From Delphinapterus leucas (Eukaryota > Chordata > Mammalia > Artiodactyla > Monodontidae): DNA of 64,000 nt. How positions within the stretch are numbered: position 1 is the first letter of the stretch; each line of letters starts with the position of its first letter. The notes under the pieces were generated by a model. That model saw only the letters and a program-made list of their open reading frames with translations, ran no database searches and had not been told where the DNA came from. The stretch is from assembly GCF_002288925.2 (NCBI RefSeq), contig NW_022098072.1:17067023-17131022 (forward strand). The letters run 5' to 3'. Both the position numbers and the translations under genes were made by a program. Below are positions 1 through 11,595 of the stretch, one piece after another.

Positions 1-384
1 CGGTGCCCACTCAGATGGCACTGAGGATGCTACCTGGGCCCAGGCTCCAGATGGGGACATATAAACTTTAGGAGACAGTACCCAAAGCATGGTGGGCCAA
101 CTGAGGCACAGATCCTAGAGCAGGAGCCCTACTTCCCCGAACTAAGGGCAATACTGGCAAAGTGTTCCCCAGTCTAAGAAAAGAAACAAACGACACTTGA
201 CTAGGGAATGAGATCACTTGGGACCCAAGACTCTGCAGGCTCCTATCCTAATTATCCCCTTCACGTGGGATGGTGGTTGTGTGGAGGGGAGATCACTTTT
301 ACTTGAAGAGAAACAAAAAAAATCAACCTAGGATCTTCTCCCAAAGTTGAAACAGTGGTAACACACACAACTGCATCTGCTATA
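1..384. other. unique sequence, nothing recognised
   Basis: I see no coding frame of note, no recognisable repeat and no RNA gene here. It reads as ordinary non-repetitive mammalian DNA. Confidence 0.5.
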
Positions 385-548
385 AGACTTTAAGCAACTA
401 CTTAACTATCCCGAATTTCAATGTCCTCATTTATAAAATCGGGACTAATATTTACACCCAAGAATTGCTATAAGGATTTCATGTGTTAATATAGGATACA
501 TCTTGCTTCTATAAGGCACTGACTGAATAAATGCTAAAAGTTATTATA
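385..548 (+). repeat. MIR SINE fragment
   Basis: An old tRNA-derived MIR in sense orientation. The stretch follows the MIR core and 3' end: a 'taagcaactacttaac' block, a 'tgtcctcatttataaaat' block, and then a 'gactgaataaatgctaaaag' end. It is heavily diverged, as expected for a pre-eutherian repeat. The 5' tRNA-like head is missing. Confidence 0.75.
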
Positions 549-2239
549 AATATTTTCTTCTAATTATTTAATAACTAAAAATTGGGCATTAAGTATAAGA
601 AGGAGCAAAAGAAATAGAAGAAAAGCAGTTTCTCTGATACCCAGGAATTTGTCATTTAACTGGAGCAATAGCAACTTGTAGATATGGAAAACCATTAAGA
701 ACCACTTAAGTGTGCATCTATTGAGAAGGGTGAATAGGAATGTATTAAAGAGACAGAGAGGAGGCGTGAATAAAGATTATTGCATTTAATCAGAAAGGTA
801 TCCTAGAACAAGAGAGCTGTTGAGTTCGACATGTTAAAGTGACGAATAAGAACAGTAGAGGGAAGGAAGAGCCCTTGTAAAGAAGACCTACAGACTGACT
901 GAGGCCGATGGGCATGTCTTTCATAATGAAAAATGAGATTCCCAACACTATCAACACAGATTTGGTCATTCTTTTCTATTGCAACAATTGCCGGAAGCAA
1001 ACCCAGAAAACATGTCAGCATGCTGAAGGTTATTTCATAGGTTGCAAATAAACACAGCAAGGGCCTTGCTAACACTAATCATTCAAAAACAAAGCCCTGC
1101 TGGCTTTCATACTTGAGGAAGGAAAGCGTGTGAATTTCCTAATTCGGTCAGGATATAAACATATCCATACTAAGTTTACAAAAGGTTGGAGCCCCAGCTG
1201 AAAATGATGGCAAAACAACCAACACAGGTGTGGATATCAGCTAAATCAGTTGCTTGGCACCATGAAAACTGTTAAGCAATTTCAGGCTGCACAAGTGGAA
1301 ATCTTTGGGCTCCCATAAATGGAGGATTAGGGCTTTGAAGTAAGGAAGATAATGCCCACATAGCTAGCAGTTCACTTTGCACACAGCTCACAGAGATCAG
1401 TAGGCCTCTAAGCACACAGTACTAGCTCTGGCAACCAAGCAGGAGGAACTCCAGTAGCCATTCCTTCCCAAGGGGCATCTGTCCCTGGTTCCTCAGGGGC
1501 TCTGCACAGTGCTTGCACTGCTAAATGTTTTAACAACAGGTTCTATGTGAGGAACCTTGATCTGAAGCTTCTGTCGATTTCTTTTGTGTAAAAATTCCCT
1601 TGGAAGCCAATTTCAAGCTACCAATATTCTGTCACTGAACACAGAGACAGGGAGAGATGAGCACTGTGGGCTTTTGGGGAACAACTGCTAGTGACTCAAA
1701 AACTCTGACTCAGCTTCTCAACTCTCCCACTCAGTGGACTAACTTCTTGCACTCTCCTCTCTCCACTCCATGCTCTCTTCTTGCTTCTTTAGTTTTGTGC
1801 ACTTCCCTGCTACTGGCTCTATGTCTCCCACCACAAACCCTCTAAGACAGAGAGGGGGTCTGATTGAATTAGCCATTCCCCAACTAGCAGGGAATGCTCC
1901 ACATAGAGTTCTCTGGCTAGACTACCTCCATCTCTATCAACCCAATCAGCTATCGTTGTGTCAGTGGCTGATGCCTGCTACCAAAAAGAGGAGTTTGTCC
2001 TGGAAAGAGCAAGAGCCTTCTAGAACGGAGTGGTCTAATCTGGAAGGCACCCTGCATGGATTATCCAGTACTTTACAAGGCAAGCAATTAAGTCCTGATT
2101 TGTGTTGGTGTTGGACCAATCACTTTGCTATCATTTGGAAACACCTTCATCTCAACTCTGTTTCTGATGGCTTGCCCAGTTTCACACTGATCAGTGTAAC
2201 TCGAGGTAGAAGCACTGCAGTAAACCTCCAAGAACTCTG
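549..2239. other. unique sequence without recognised genes
   Basis: About 1.7 kb in which I recognise no repeat with confidence. The longest open frame (1770-2240, plus strand, 156 codons) has no visible domain and no splice or promoter context. I treat it as chance. Confidence 0.5.
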
Positions 2240-2390
2240 AATGGGAGATCTGAGCCCTGCACCTGGGTCCAGCCAACAATGACTTGGTCTTTTTCTGTGA
2301 CCTCAGACAATCTCACTTAAACATTCTCAATCTAAGTGTCCTCATTTGTATATGAGAAAATTGTTCCGGCCTGACCAAATCCTAGAGGAT
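2240..2390 (+). repeat. MIR SINE fragment
   Basis: Diverged MIR in sense orientation. Blocks resembling 'tgtgacctcagacaa', 'cactta' and 'gtcctcatttgtatatgaga' appear in the order of the MIR core. The 3' end is not clear. Confidence 0.6.
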
Positions 2391-3133
2391 GTCTTACTGG
2401 AATGAATAGGAGGAGAAGAAAGAGGAGAACTGTCCTCATAGGAAGGGAATTTAATTTCTTTAAAGCAAAGTTACCCTTTTTTTTTTCAAATGTGTGGGTC
2501 TTGAGTATGAAATGAGAGCTACTCCGGTTGACGTAGATGGCAACAAGGAGCAGAGGCTAGGGCCTCCTTCCTGCATGCTCTGTGCTCTACCAATCTATGC
2601 GACCCTGGAGGGCCTCAGAACACTGCTGGAGAATGACCAGGCCATACAAATGCAAGATATTTGATACCCAGAATTTTTCCTCCTGTGTCAACTTGGAACA
2701 AAAGAAAGTATTTCCCTACAAAAATATTTGGTAATCCTGGGGGGGAAAAAAAGTATCTCTGGCAAATTATACTGTAAGAAGAATAAATTGAGAAGTATTT
2801 TAGGAAATAAGTATTGAGGCTACTGGAATCACAATTTTTAATCTTCTTCTAGAAGCTAAGTCATGAATGGCTCTTACTGCTACAAAAGATACAATAAAAT
2901 ATGTGGTACTGTTGCTGCTGAAGGGAGGAATCGAGAAATAAGTTAATTTCACCCTAACTTCCTATCCTATTTCTCCTTCTGTATTTTTATTTTTAAAAAA
3001 ACATTATTTATTAGTTCTTAAAGGAAAAGCTGAGGAGGCCCAGGATACAGATAGCAAGGTAGCAGAGAATACCAACCAGCAAGCAGCGTAGCTCCACAGT
3101 TAGAATCGTTTTCTCTTCTGGGTCAATTGGCTT
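2391..3133. other. unique sequence, nothing recognised
   Basis: Moderately AT-rich DNA with short A and T runs (for example 2476-2486 and 2994-3003). No repeat or gene could be assigned. Confidence 0.45.
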
Positions 3134-3142
3134 CTACTATAC

Positions 3143-3352
3143 TTTTTTTTTTTTTTTTTCCGGTACGCGGGCCTCTCGCCGTTGTGGCCTCTCCCGTTGC
3201 GGAGCACAAGCTCCGGATGCGCAGGCTCAGCGGCCATGGCTCACGGGCCCAGCCGCTCCGCGGCATGTGGGATCCTCCCGGACCGGGGAACGAATCCGTG
3301 TCCCCTGCATCGGCAGGCGGACTCTCAACCACTGCGCCACCAGGGAAGCCCT
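3143..3352 (-). mobile_element. CHR SINE, short form
   Basis: A tRNA-Glu-derived CHR SINE in antisense orientation. The poly-T (its A-tail) lies at 3143-3159, and the element ends on the complement of the 'gggcttccctggtgg' head. The pol III B-box and A-box complements are readable near 3290-3345. A target-site duplication 'ctactatactttt' flanks it at 3134-3146 and 3353-3365 and confirms retroposition. The many retained CpGs mark it as young compared with the MIR and L2 around it. Confidence 0.97.
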
Positions 3353-3365
3353 CTACTATACTTTT

Positions 3366-3681
3366 ATTTACTGTAACTCACACACAATATGATCTGAATT
3401 TGAGCAGAAAAATGCCATATATGCAGAAGTGCTGGTATTATTATTGTTGTTATTAGCACTATTACTAATATTATTATACTAACCTCCAAAGCCATTCTCT
3501 TGTCCTTATGAAGGTGTTGGATATAACTGAGTAGATAATAACAAAGGAGGCTTTAAATGTTTAAAAGATATTTGAGATGTTGGCTTTCTGTACGGCAAAA
3601 CTTTATTCCTATTGAGGGTATAAGTCTAATCAAAGTGAAGGTTGGGTAGGGAGACAAATATAACAGTGTTATGGAATGTAA
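3366..3681. other. unique AT-rich sequence
   Basis: No gene or repeat recognised. It contains a short ATT-rich run near 3437-3478. Confidence 0.45.
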
Positions 3682-4772
3682 CCAAACTTAAAAGCTTTTG
3701 CATGGCAAAGGAAACCATAAAGAAAATGAAAAGAAAACCTACATAATGGAGAAAATATTTCAAATGATGCCACTGACAAGGGGTTAATACACAAACAGCT
3801 CATACAACTCAATATCAAAAAAGCCAAACAGCCCAATCAAAAAATGGGCAGAAGACCTAAATAGATATTTTTCCAAAGAAGATATACAGATGACTTATAG
3901 GCACGTGAAAAGATGCTCAACATTGCTAAATATTAGAGAAATGCAAATCAAAACCACAATGAGGTATCACCTCACACCAGGCAGAATGGCCATCATCAAA
4001 AAGTCTACAAATAATAAATGCTGGAGAAGGTGTGGAGAAAAGGGAACCCTCTTACACTGTTGATGGGAATGTAAAATGGTGCAGCCACTATGGAGAAAAG
4101 TTTGGAAGTTCCTTTAAAAACTAAAAATAGAGCTACTTGATCCAGCAATCCCACTACTGCGTACATATCTGGAGAAGGCAAAAACACTAATTGAAAAAGA
4201 TACATGCACTGCAATGTTCACAGCAGCATTACTTATCAATACAATAGCCAAGACATGGAAAGAACCTAAGTGCTCATTAGCAAACGACTGGCTTAAGAAG
4301 ATGTGGTATATGTATACAATGGAATATTACTCAGCTATAAAAAGAATGAAATATTGCCATTTGCAGCAACATGGACGGACCTAGAGAATATCATGCTTAG
4401 CGAAATAAGTCAGACAGAGAAAGTTAAATACTATATGATAGCAGTTATATTGGAATCTAAAAATAATACAAGTGAATCTATATACAAAACAGAAATAGAC
4501 TCACAGACATAGGAAACAAACCTACAGTTACCAAAGGGGAAAGGGAATAGGAGAGGGACAAATTAGGAGTATGGGATTAACAGATACAAACGACTATACA
4601 TAAAATAGATATGCAACAAGGATTTACCGTATAGCCCAGGGAATTATATTCAATATCTTGTAATAACATGTAATGGAATATAATCTGGAAAAAAAATGAA
4701 TCACTATACTGTACACCTGAAACTAACGAAATACTATAAATGAACTATACTTCAATTAAAAAGAAGAATAAG
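3682..4772 (+). mobile_element. L1 LINE, 5'-truncated 3' end
   Basis: The C-terminal part of L1 ORF2 plus its 3' UTR, in sense orientation. Sequence encoding 'KLKSFCMAKETIK'-like, '[16 protein letters not shown]'-like and 'MEYYSAIKRMK'-like peptides appears in order, broken by stops. The element ends with the standard 'tacttcaattaaaaag' tail near 4765. It starts abruptly inside ORF2, the usual result of incomplete reverse transcription. It is diverged and certainly inactive. No clear target duplication was found. Confidence 0.93.
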
Positions 4773-4894
4773 AGAGAGAGAACACCTTTCTAAATGAAGC
4801 TCAGCTGCTATTTATCATTATTGTTACTATAGCATCAGAAGCAAGTTTGATCAGAGACTCTAGGGAAGGCATGTGGATGGGAAATAAAGGAAAC

Positions 4895-5110
4895 TGTGAT
4901 GCTGAGGAAAAAAGAGCACTTTGGAGTCAGAGGATTCTGCTTCCCACCAGCCATGTAATTATGGAAAATCTATTTCAGCTTTCTGTTAACTCCATTTTCT
5001 GACCTGTAGCAAAGGGACTAAATTGTGGGGATTAACTGATAAGATGAACACAAAAGCCATGAGTACAGTGCTTAGTTTATAGTATGAACTCAGTCAATGT
5101 TAATTTTCTT
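4895..5110 (+). repeat. MIR SINE
   Basis: A nearly full MIR in sense orientation. It shows 'ttggagtcagaggattctg' in the tRNA-derived half, a diverged core, and the end 'cagtgcttagtttatagtatgaac', matching the 'agtgcctggcacatagtaag' consensus region. Confidence 0.75.
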
Positions 5111-5165
5111 CCACTTTGGCCCTCTTCTCAAAAAAGGGGGAGCTTTCTCCCCTACAAAGTAAAAC

Positions 5166-5330
5166 AAGGGTCAGCATATACAACCAAAAGGTTAAATGAA
5201 CCTGTTTTTATAAATAAAGTTTTGTTGGAACACAAATATATAGATAGATAGATAGACATTGTTAACAACAATAATAAAAGTGCTTTCATGCTATAACCAC
5301 TTATAGTCGTTTTAAGTCAGATGAGAGTAG
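5166..5330 (+). mobile_element. MER1-type hAT-Charlie DNA transposon relic
   Basis: A non-autonomous hAT fragment. It starts with 'gggtcagcatatac' (terminal repeat region), continues with 'cctgtttttataaataaagt' and 'ttttgttggaacacaa', and then has 'tgctttcatgctataac'. These follow the MER1 consensus in order. A small TAGA microsatellite (5237-5256) has expanded inside it. The far end is degraded. Confidence 0.65.
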
Positions 5331-5414
5331 ATCGACAATGTTCTGTTATCCACTTCTGCAGTCAAAGGTGGAGGTCATAGCTAACTTGATCATCTACCAG
5401 CCTATGTCAGATAG

Positions 5415-5670
5415 TCATTGCATCAGTCAGGGTCCCAGTAGGAAATGGAATATTAGGAAAAATTCCAGGAAGAATTCTTTACAGAAATATTCATATCAAA
5501 ATTTGTACAGTGGGTAGGGTATGGGAGAACCACCAGGGATAATGCAGAAACCCAGAAGCAGCGGCAGGAGCGCTGTCCCCACACCTGGGCCTGAAGGGAT
5601 CGGGGAGAATGCGACTGCCAAGAGGAGGAAGCACTGCACAGACCAGGGCTGCTCCACAGAAAGAGAATGA
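5415..5670. repeat. possible old interspersed repeat, unclassified
   Basis: The stretch beginning 'catcagtcagggtcccag' and running through 'ctgggcctgaagggat' resembles a mammalian interspersed repeat I have seen, but I cannot name the family. The short minus-strand open frames inside it look accidental. Confidence 0.35.
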
Positions 5671-5734
5671 GATGCACACATGTAACCTAGTATTTTCCTA
5701 GTATCACATCTTTTAAAATCAGACAAGTGAAATA

Positions 5735-5952
5735 AATTTCAATAATACATTTTATTTAATCCAATATGTCACTTCAACATTTAATCAATAGAAATATTAT
5801 TAATGTGGTATTTTATATTCTTTGTGCTTTCACAAGTCTTCAAAATCCAGTGTGTATTTTATACCTTCCACATTTGGACTTGCCACATTTCAAGTGCTCA
5901 ATAACCATAGGTGGTTAGTGGCTTTCGTACTGAACAGCAGAGGGATGGAGCA
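5735..5952. mobile_element. hAT-like DNA transposon relic
   Basis: The block 'catttcaagtgctcaata' followed by 'ggtggttagtggctttcgta' matches the common mammalian hAT repeat whose end reads 'agccacatgtggctagtgg'. Upstream sequence from about 5735 ('acattttatttaatccaat') fits the interior of the same element. I cannot fix the subfamily or orientation. Confidence 0.5.
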
Positions 5953-6619
5953 TGGACTGCCTTGATCTCCTGCTGGGGTAGGGGCAGGACGAGGAGGGAC
6001 ATTGGCCAAACCTAACCAGAAGCAGATGAGCCCATTGCTATAGTCCAGGCAGGTCAGGAAGTCTGAATGGAATCACTTTTGTTATCTTTAACCATCTAGT
6101 TGACTGACAGATATTCCCAAGATCAGAAATGCAGAGGCATGGATGCAGAGAGGTTTGTTAATTGAATATATCAACTATTATATTAATGTTATCTTATCCT
6201 AATTGTACCTATCTGTGTGAAAAGCATTCCTGGAAGTGCTAGGAATGAGTGGATGGGGTAAGAATATGCCAACCAGGCAACATTCCATGAAACTAATTAC
6301 TTGAGATGATTTGGGCAAGAATATGCTGATACCAGAATTCACTCAACATATTAAGTATCCTCCACGGATGAACCAGGCACCATGCCTAGTTAATGACACT
6401 CTTCAACATTAAACAAAAAGGAAAATACTTTAGCCTACTAAAATATGTTGTCTAAATAGAGATGTAAGGGAAGGAGAAAGCCCAAGAAGGTTTTTTCCTA
6501 AGCAAAGTTCTTATTTTGTTTTAAGTCAGATCAGTGCTGTGATTATATGAAACATTTATTAGCCTCTCTAATTTACAAACTAAGCTATCATGTTAGCATC
6601 AAAGGTAATACATAGGTAT
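5953..6619. other. unique sequence
   Basis: No gene or clear repeat seen. It contains an ordinary mix of AT-rich runs. Confidence 0.45.
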
Positions 6620-6752
6620 ATGAAAAGGATGGACTTGGATTCAAAATATCTGAATCTCCTCTACTTGTAACAGACTATGTAAAGTAGAACATCGTCTCTC
6701 TGAGTATCAGTCTCTTCACCTATAAACTGAAAATATAGGAATACATAGTCCC
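6620..6752 (+). repeat. MIR SINE fragment
   Basis: A diverged sense MIR. It reads 'ggacttggattcaaaat', then 'gagtatcagtctcttcacc' and 'tataaactgaaaat', which follow the MIR core and the 'cagtttcctcatctgtaaaatg' block. Confidence 0.65.
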
Positions 6753-6764
6753 ATATATAGTATG

Positions 6765-6900
6765 CATCCAATACTTTATTTAACAATTTAATAAGCATTT
6801 ACTATGTGCCAGATACTGTACTAGGTACTGGGTGTACTCAAATGAGCAAGATATGATCCTTGTCCTGAGTTTAGCAGGAAATATAGACATATTAACCTAA
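6765..6900 (-). repeat. L2 LINE 3' end
   Basis: An antisense L2 terminus: 'aataagcatttactatgtgc', 'agatactgtactaggtactg' and 'tgatccttgtcctgag' are the reverse of the L2 3' UTR end. It is strongly diverged. Confidence 0.75.
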
Positions 6901-7262
6901 GGCTCATAAGCCTGGGTCACTTACAAAACATTCTTACTCATTTCATTAGTCTGTCTATAGAGTCCCTTAAACTTTTTCTCTTTAATCTCAGTTCTATATT
7001 TTTCTTTTTAATCCTTTTACCCTTAATCGCTTTCTCTTGTCTTACTTCATTGTCTAAGATCTCCAGTACAAGCTACATATATAGAAGTAACAATAACAGA
7101 ATTCTTTGTCTTGATCTCAGCCTAAACAGAAATCGTTCTAAAATCTCACCATTAAGTATACTTACTGCAGGTATTTATTATATACGCTTTGATTCCCAGT
7201 TTGCCAAAAATTTTTCATGAATGAATTTTGAATTTTGCCAAATGCTATTTCTGCAGCTATCA

Positions 7263-7715
7263 TCAAGAACTGTGAGATTTTACCTTATTTTCAGGTTAAC
7301 AAGTTAGCCTGCCACAATTTCACAAATGTTGGTGGAAGCTGTGAGACTCTTGGGTCAGAGTCAAAAGACTGTTTTACCCATGGCGCAGCAAGCAGCATGA
7401 ATATCAGCGTATTTGTGTCAGGTCCAAATCTCATGGGAAAAATACAAATGGGTCCAGCCAGATACCTGCACGGGCAGTAGGGTGCATTACAAGGGAGGAA
7501 CCCTGAGCTTAGGGAACTCAAATCTTAAAATGCCTTCCCTCTGCTCTGCAGGGGGACATTATCTTCATCATACTGGAAAGTAAGCATGCCTGCCTTTCAC
7601 TCCAGAGAGAAACACTATCTCTATTCTCCAAGGCTGTTCACTTTACAAACATGCTTAAAAGTCCCAAACAAAAGTCAGTCAGTGTCTGTTTGCAAGATGT
7701 GTAGAAACATGAGGA
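7263..7715. mobile_element. LTR-like insertion within the ancient L1
   Basis: About 450 bp that interrupt the L1 alignment. L1 sequence matching the 'ttttctgcatctattgagatg' region stops near 7262 and resumes near 7716 with the next part of ORF2. The insert is less AT-rich and has no L1 similarity. Size and placement suggest a solo LTR of an ancient endogenous retrovirus (ERVL or MaLR type), but I cannot match it to a named family. Confidence 0.45.
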
Positions 7716-7898
7716 TTGTGTTCTAGCAATTTTTCTAATATGGTGAATAATAACATCAATACATTTTCTAGAGTAGAAAAACCTCACATTCCTTGGATAA
7801 ATTCTACTTTATCATGGTGCAATTTTTATACACTTCTGGATTGTGATTTTCTAACTATTGTGTGTGTTTTGCATCTATGATTTAAAAAGAACTTTATC

Positions 7899-8102
7899 GG
7901 GCTTCCCTGGTGGTGCAGTGGTTGGGAGTCCGCCTGCCGATGCAGGGGACACGGGTTCGTGCCCCCGTCTGGGAGGATCCCACATGCCGCGGAGCGGCTG
8001 GTCCCGTGAACCATGGCCGCAGGGCCTGCGCGTCCGAAGCCTGTGCTCCGCAACGGGAGAGGCCACAACGGTGAGAGGTCCACGTACTGCAAAAAAAAAA
8101 AA
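7899..8102 (+). mobile_element. CHR SINE, short form
   Basis: A sense CHR SINE starting 'gggcttccctggtgg' with an A-box ('ggtgcagtgg') and a B-box ('gggttcgtgccc'), ending in a 12-nt A tail. Target duplications 'aaaaagaacttta' (7884-7896) and 'aaaaagaactgta' (8098-8110) flank it, with one mismatch. It lies inside the ancient antisense L1, so it is the later insertion. Confidence 0.97.
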
Positions 8103-10929
8103 GAACTGTACCTATAATTTACATTTCTTTTATTGTCTTTGTCCAGTTTTGGTATCAAAGATATACTAGCCTTATAAAAAAAAAAGTTAGGTAAGTGTTT
8201 CTCTTCCTGTAGTTAATAAGTATATATGAAAATTTTTCTGTTATTTGAAGATTAGAATTAAAATTAGCCCAGAAAACCATCCGTGCTTTGTGTCTTTAGG
8301 GGAAAGGAAACTGGATTATTAAATTACATTTCTTTAGTAGTTATCCATTTAATTCTCCTTATGTTGATTTTGGTAATTTTCTTCTCAAAAATTATTCATT
8401 TCCTTTAATTTTTCAAACATATATGCATAAAGTTATTTATAGTATTCATTTATGATTTTTTAAATCTTCACTCTATTTGTATTTATATAGTCTCTTTATT
8501 ATACCCATATACCGTCTATATATTTCTTCTATATTCTCTCTTAAAAAATCCCAAATGTTTCTTTGTGTCTTCTTTTTTCTTGTTCAGTCTTTCTAGGAGT
8601 TTCTTATAGAATTAATTATTTCAAATTACTAGTTTTGAATTACGTTGATCTTCTCTGTGTTTGGGGTTTTTTTACCTCACTAATTTTTCTCTCATCTTTA
8701 TTATTTCTTTGTATAGTTTTTATGTTCATCTATTCTATTTTTATTCTTCCAGTTTCTGGGATGGAACATGAATCATTCATTTTCAGAACTTCTTTTTAAT
8801 AAAGTTATCTCTGAAGACTGCTTTAGCTGCATCCACATTTTTTATATATAGCGGTTTTATTCTTGTGCAACTTTTGCGTTATTTTGTTCTTTTTTTACCC
8901 AAAAGTTATTTAAGTTTGTTACTAGAGATGATATATAGATACATAGCTGTAGAGGTATATATGGTACATAAAGAGAGTTAGAGGTAGAGATATATAGATA
9001 TTATTAATTTTACTTTTCATTGCTTCCATAACCTTACGTGTTTTTGTATTTTTATATGCTTATTCTATCAGTTTCACTATCACTGAGGATTTATAAGTTA
9101 TTCCCTTTAGTTCTTGCTTATATAATTTGAGAGTTTTGTTGTATACAAACATATATATTGATTTTTGTGATGGTAGATTATTTCTTTTTAAGATTATTTG
9201 GTAGTGTTTCTCTTTACATATATATATGTATATGTACATATTTTTTCTTACTTTAAACTGTATTTCATTTGAGGACCTTAGCTTTCTTTAATTTACATTT
9301 TCACACTAGATCTGCTGGCATCCCTGCAATTTCAACCTTTCAAGCTCATTCTGGTTTTGCTATTTCTCTTGGATGCAGGGTTAAAGCTGATTGCGTTTTA
9401 TAACCAACCTGATAATTGAACTTCTAACAGATGAGTTTAATCAATGTACATTTTTTGTGATTATGGCATTAGTAGTGTATTTGGACTTACTTCCACAATC
9501 TGATTTTTTTCTTTTTTACTTTTTTTAATCATATTATTTCATTGTCCTTTCTTCACTGACTTTCTTCCTGTTAGATTATTTTTATACCTGTATTTTTTCC
9601 TTCGGCTCATTTAAAAGCTATAGATTGCATCGTTATTATTTTGGTGATTCACTTTATCATATTAAGATTCAAACTAAACTAAAATTTTCTAAAAAGATCT
9701 TGAATTATGTAGTACTTCTGTCCTATTCATAGTTAAAACAATGAGTACAGCACACTGGGAACCCTTGAACAGCTCCATATCTTATTATTTTTATATAGAG
9801 CCTCGCTTTTAACTTTTTTAAACGAAGAAAGAATTTTTTGTAATCAATAGTTAATTGAATTTGCCAGCATATTTCATTTATTTCTGGGTTCATTCTCATT
9901 TCCCATGCTCCACATCCTTCCTCTATGTTCACTTTTTTCTTGCCAGAGGAAAAAATCTTTTAGTGGATGTGAATGAGAAATTCTCTTACTCTCTGTGCCT
10001 CAAATTCTCTTTATTTTCCAACACATCTGCATGATTTTTGTGTATACAATCCTAAGTTTACTTAGATCTTCTCTCAGTACTTCTAAGCCCCATTCTCCCT
10101 GGCGTCAATGGCTGCAGAGTAAAAGGCTGCTGTTTGTCTCGTTGTTAATTTGCAGTTAATTTATTTACTCTGATAACGTTTAAGATTTTCCTTTATTCTT
10201 AATGACCTAGTTCCATTATATATCTAAAAGTGAATTTATTTTGATTTATACAGTTTTATACTCAGAGTATGTGAGAGATCATCTTAAATCCTAGAAATTT
10301 TATTAACAATTATATTTCACATATTGATTATCTAACATTTCTTCCATTCGCTCTCTTTTTTCCTTGCAACTCAGATAAATATTGGAGCTTCTCAACTAAT
10401 CTTTCATGTTTCTTAACTGCTCTTTCATATTTGTTCTTGGTGCCAAATGATGGATGAGCACTTCAGTTCTACCTTTAAGTTTACTATTCTCTTTTTGACT
10501 GTGTCCCTTCTGGAGTCTGTCCAATATATTGCATTTTTATTTCATTGACTACATTTTTATTTCCAAGACATTGGACTGGATCAGCCGGGACATTATTTTA
10601 TTGCTGTCTGGTTTTATCTCACACTGTTCTGTTCTTTTAACAATGATTTCAAAGTCTTTCGCAGGCTTCTCTAAAATTAATCAGAGCATGAGTTTATATT
10701 CTGATCATCTGTTCATTTGTTTTCTGCTCATTTTATTTGGGCTGTCTTCCTTAGCATCAGATTTTTTTAATGAGTTTGGATATTTTAGTTCATAGGCTAA
10801 TTTCTAGTAGAAGATCATTTTTATTTTATTTTCCTTTCTTCCTTCCATGCCTTATTCCTGCATGCCTAGTGGATGGAACTGCAATAGCCTCCACCCAGTC
10901 AATACAGAGCTAGTTCTTCTGACGACAGT

Positions 10930-11595
10930 GACGGCCATGTGTGATACTAAAACATAGCTCACTTCCTTCAGAACACCTTTCGTGAGGTCCAGCTCTAGAT
11001 TAAGGGCCACTTTAATGCTCTTCCTCTTGGATACTATAATACAATTGCTATTTACTCTTTTTTTTATTGGGGTAAAGCTGCTTTACAATGTTGTGTTAGT
11101 TTCTGCTGTACAAGAAAATCAATCAGCCATATGTATACGTATATCTCCTCCCTGTTGGACCTCCCTCCCACCACCCCTCCATCCCACCCATCTAGGTCAC
11201 CACAGAGCACCGAGCTGAGTTCCCTGTGCTATACAGCAGGTTCCCACTAGCTATCTGTTTTACACATGGTAGTGTATATATGTCAATCCCAATCCCCCAA
11301 TTCATCCCACCCCCCTATTCTCCCCCATTATGTCCACACATCCGTTCTCTACGTCTGCATCTCTATTCCTGCCCTGAAAATAAGTTCATCTGTACCATTT
11401 TTCTAGATTCTACATATATATTTTAATATACAATATTTGTTCTTGATTTCTCCCCCAACAACACTGTATACTCTGTAAGGGCAAGGACCCTGGCCATCTG
11501 CTTCACTGTTATATAACTCAGCACCAAGAGCAATGCCTGAAACAAAGTAGCACTTATTAAATAGCTGCTGGATCGAACGTTTGAATCACTGAGTA
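10930..11595 (+). repeat. L2 LINE 3' part, split by an L1
   Basis: L2 3' UTR sequence in sense orientation is found on both sides of a younger L1. The left part is 10930-11050, with 'ccttcagaacacctttcgtg' and 'ctagattaagggccac'. The right part is 11455-11595, with 'ctctgtaagggcaaggaccc' and the end 'caaagtagcacttattaaat'. The two parts join in consensus order. Confidence 0.7.
11055..11444 (-). mobile_element. L1 LINE 3' end, 5'-truncated
   Basis: An antisense L1 3' UTR. It begins with T-rich DNA (the A tail), then 'tttacaatgttgtgttagtt', and later 'ctatacagcaggttcccact' and 'ccatttttctagattctaca'. It is truncated before ORF2 is reached. It inserted into an older L2. Confidence 0.93.

Larger units (their letters stand above)
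7020..10870 (-). mobile_element. ancient L1 LINE, split by later insertions
   Basis: A long, badly decayed L1 in antisense orientation. From left to right on the plus strand it reads the ORF2 reverse-transcriptase region (near 7140-7260 and 7716-8250), the linker and endonuclease regions (8330-9500; 'gctttagctgcatcc' near 8820 is a landmark), then ORF1 and the 5' part (about 9900-10870). Collinearity with younger L1s breaks at two places: an LTR-like block at 7263-7715 and a CHR SINE at 7899-8102. No frame is intact. Its outer limits are approximate because the 3' end and extreme 5' end are unrecognisable. Confidence 0.8.

Noticed and set aside
1770..2240. 156-codon plus-strand open frame
   Set aside because: No recognisable domain, composition typical of non-coding DNA, overlapping frames on both strands, no splice or promoter context.
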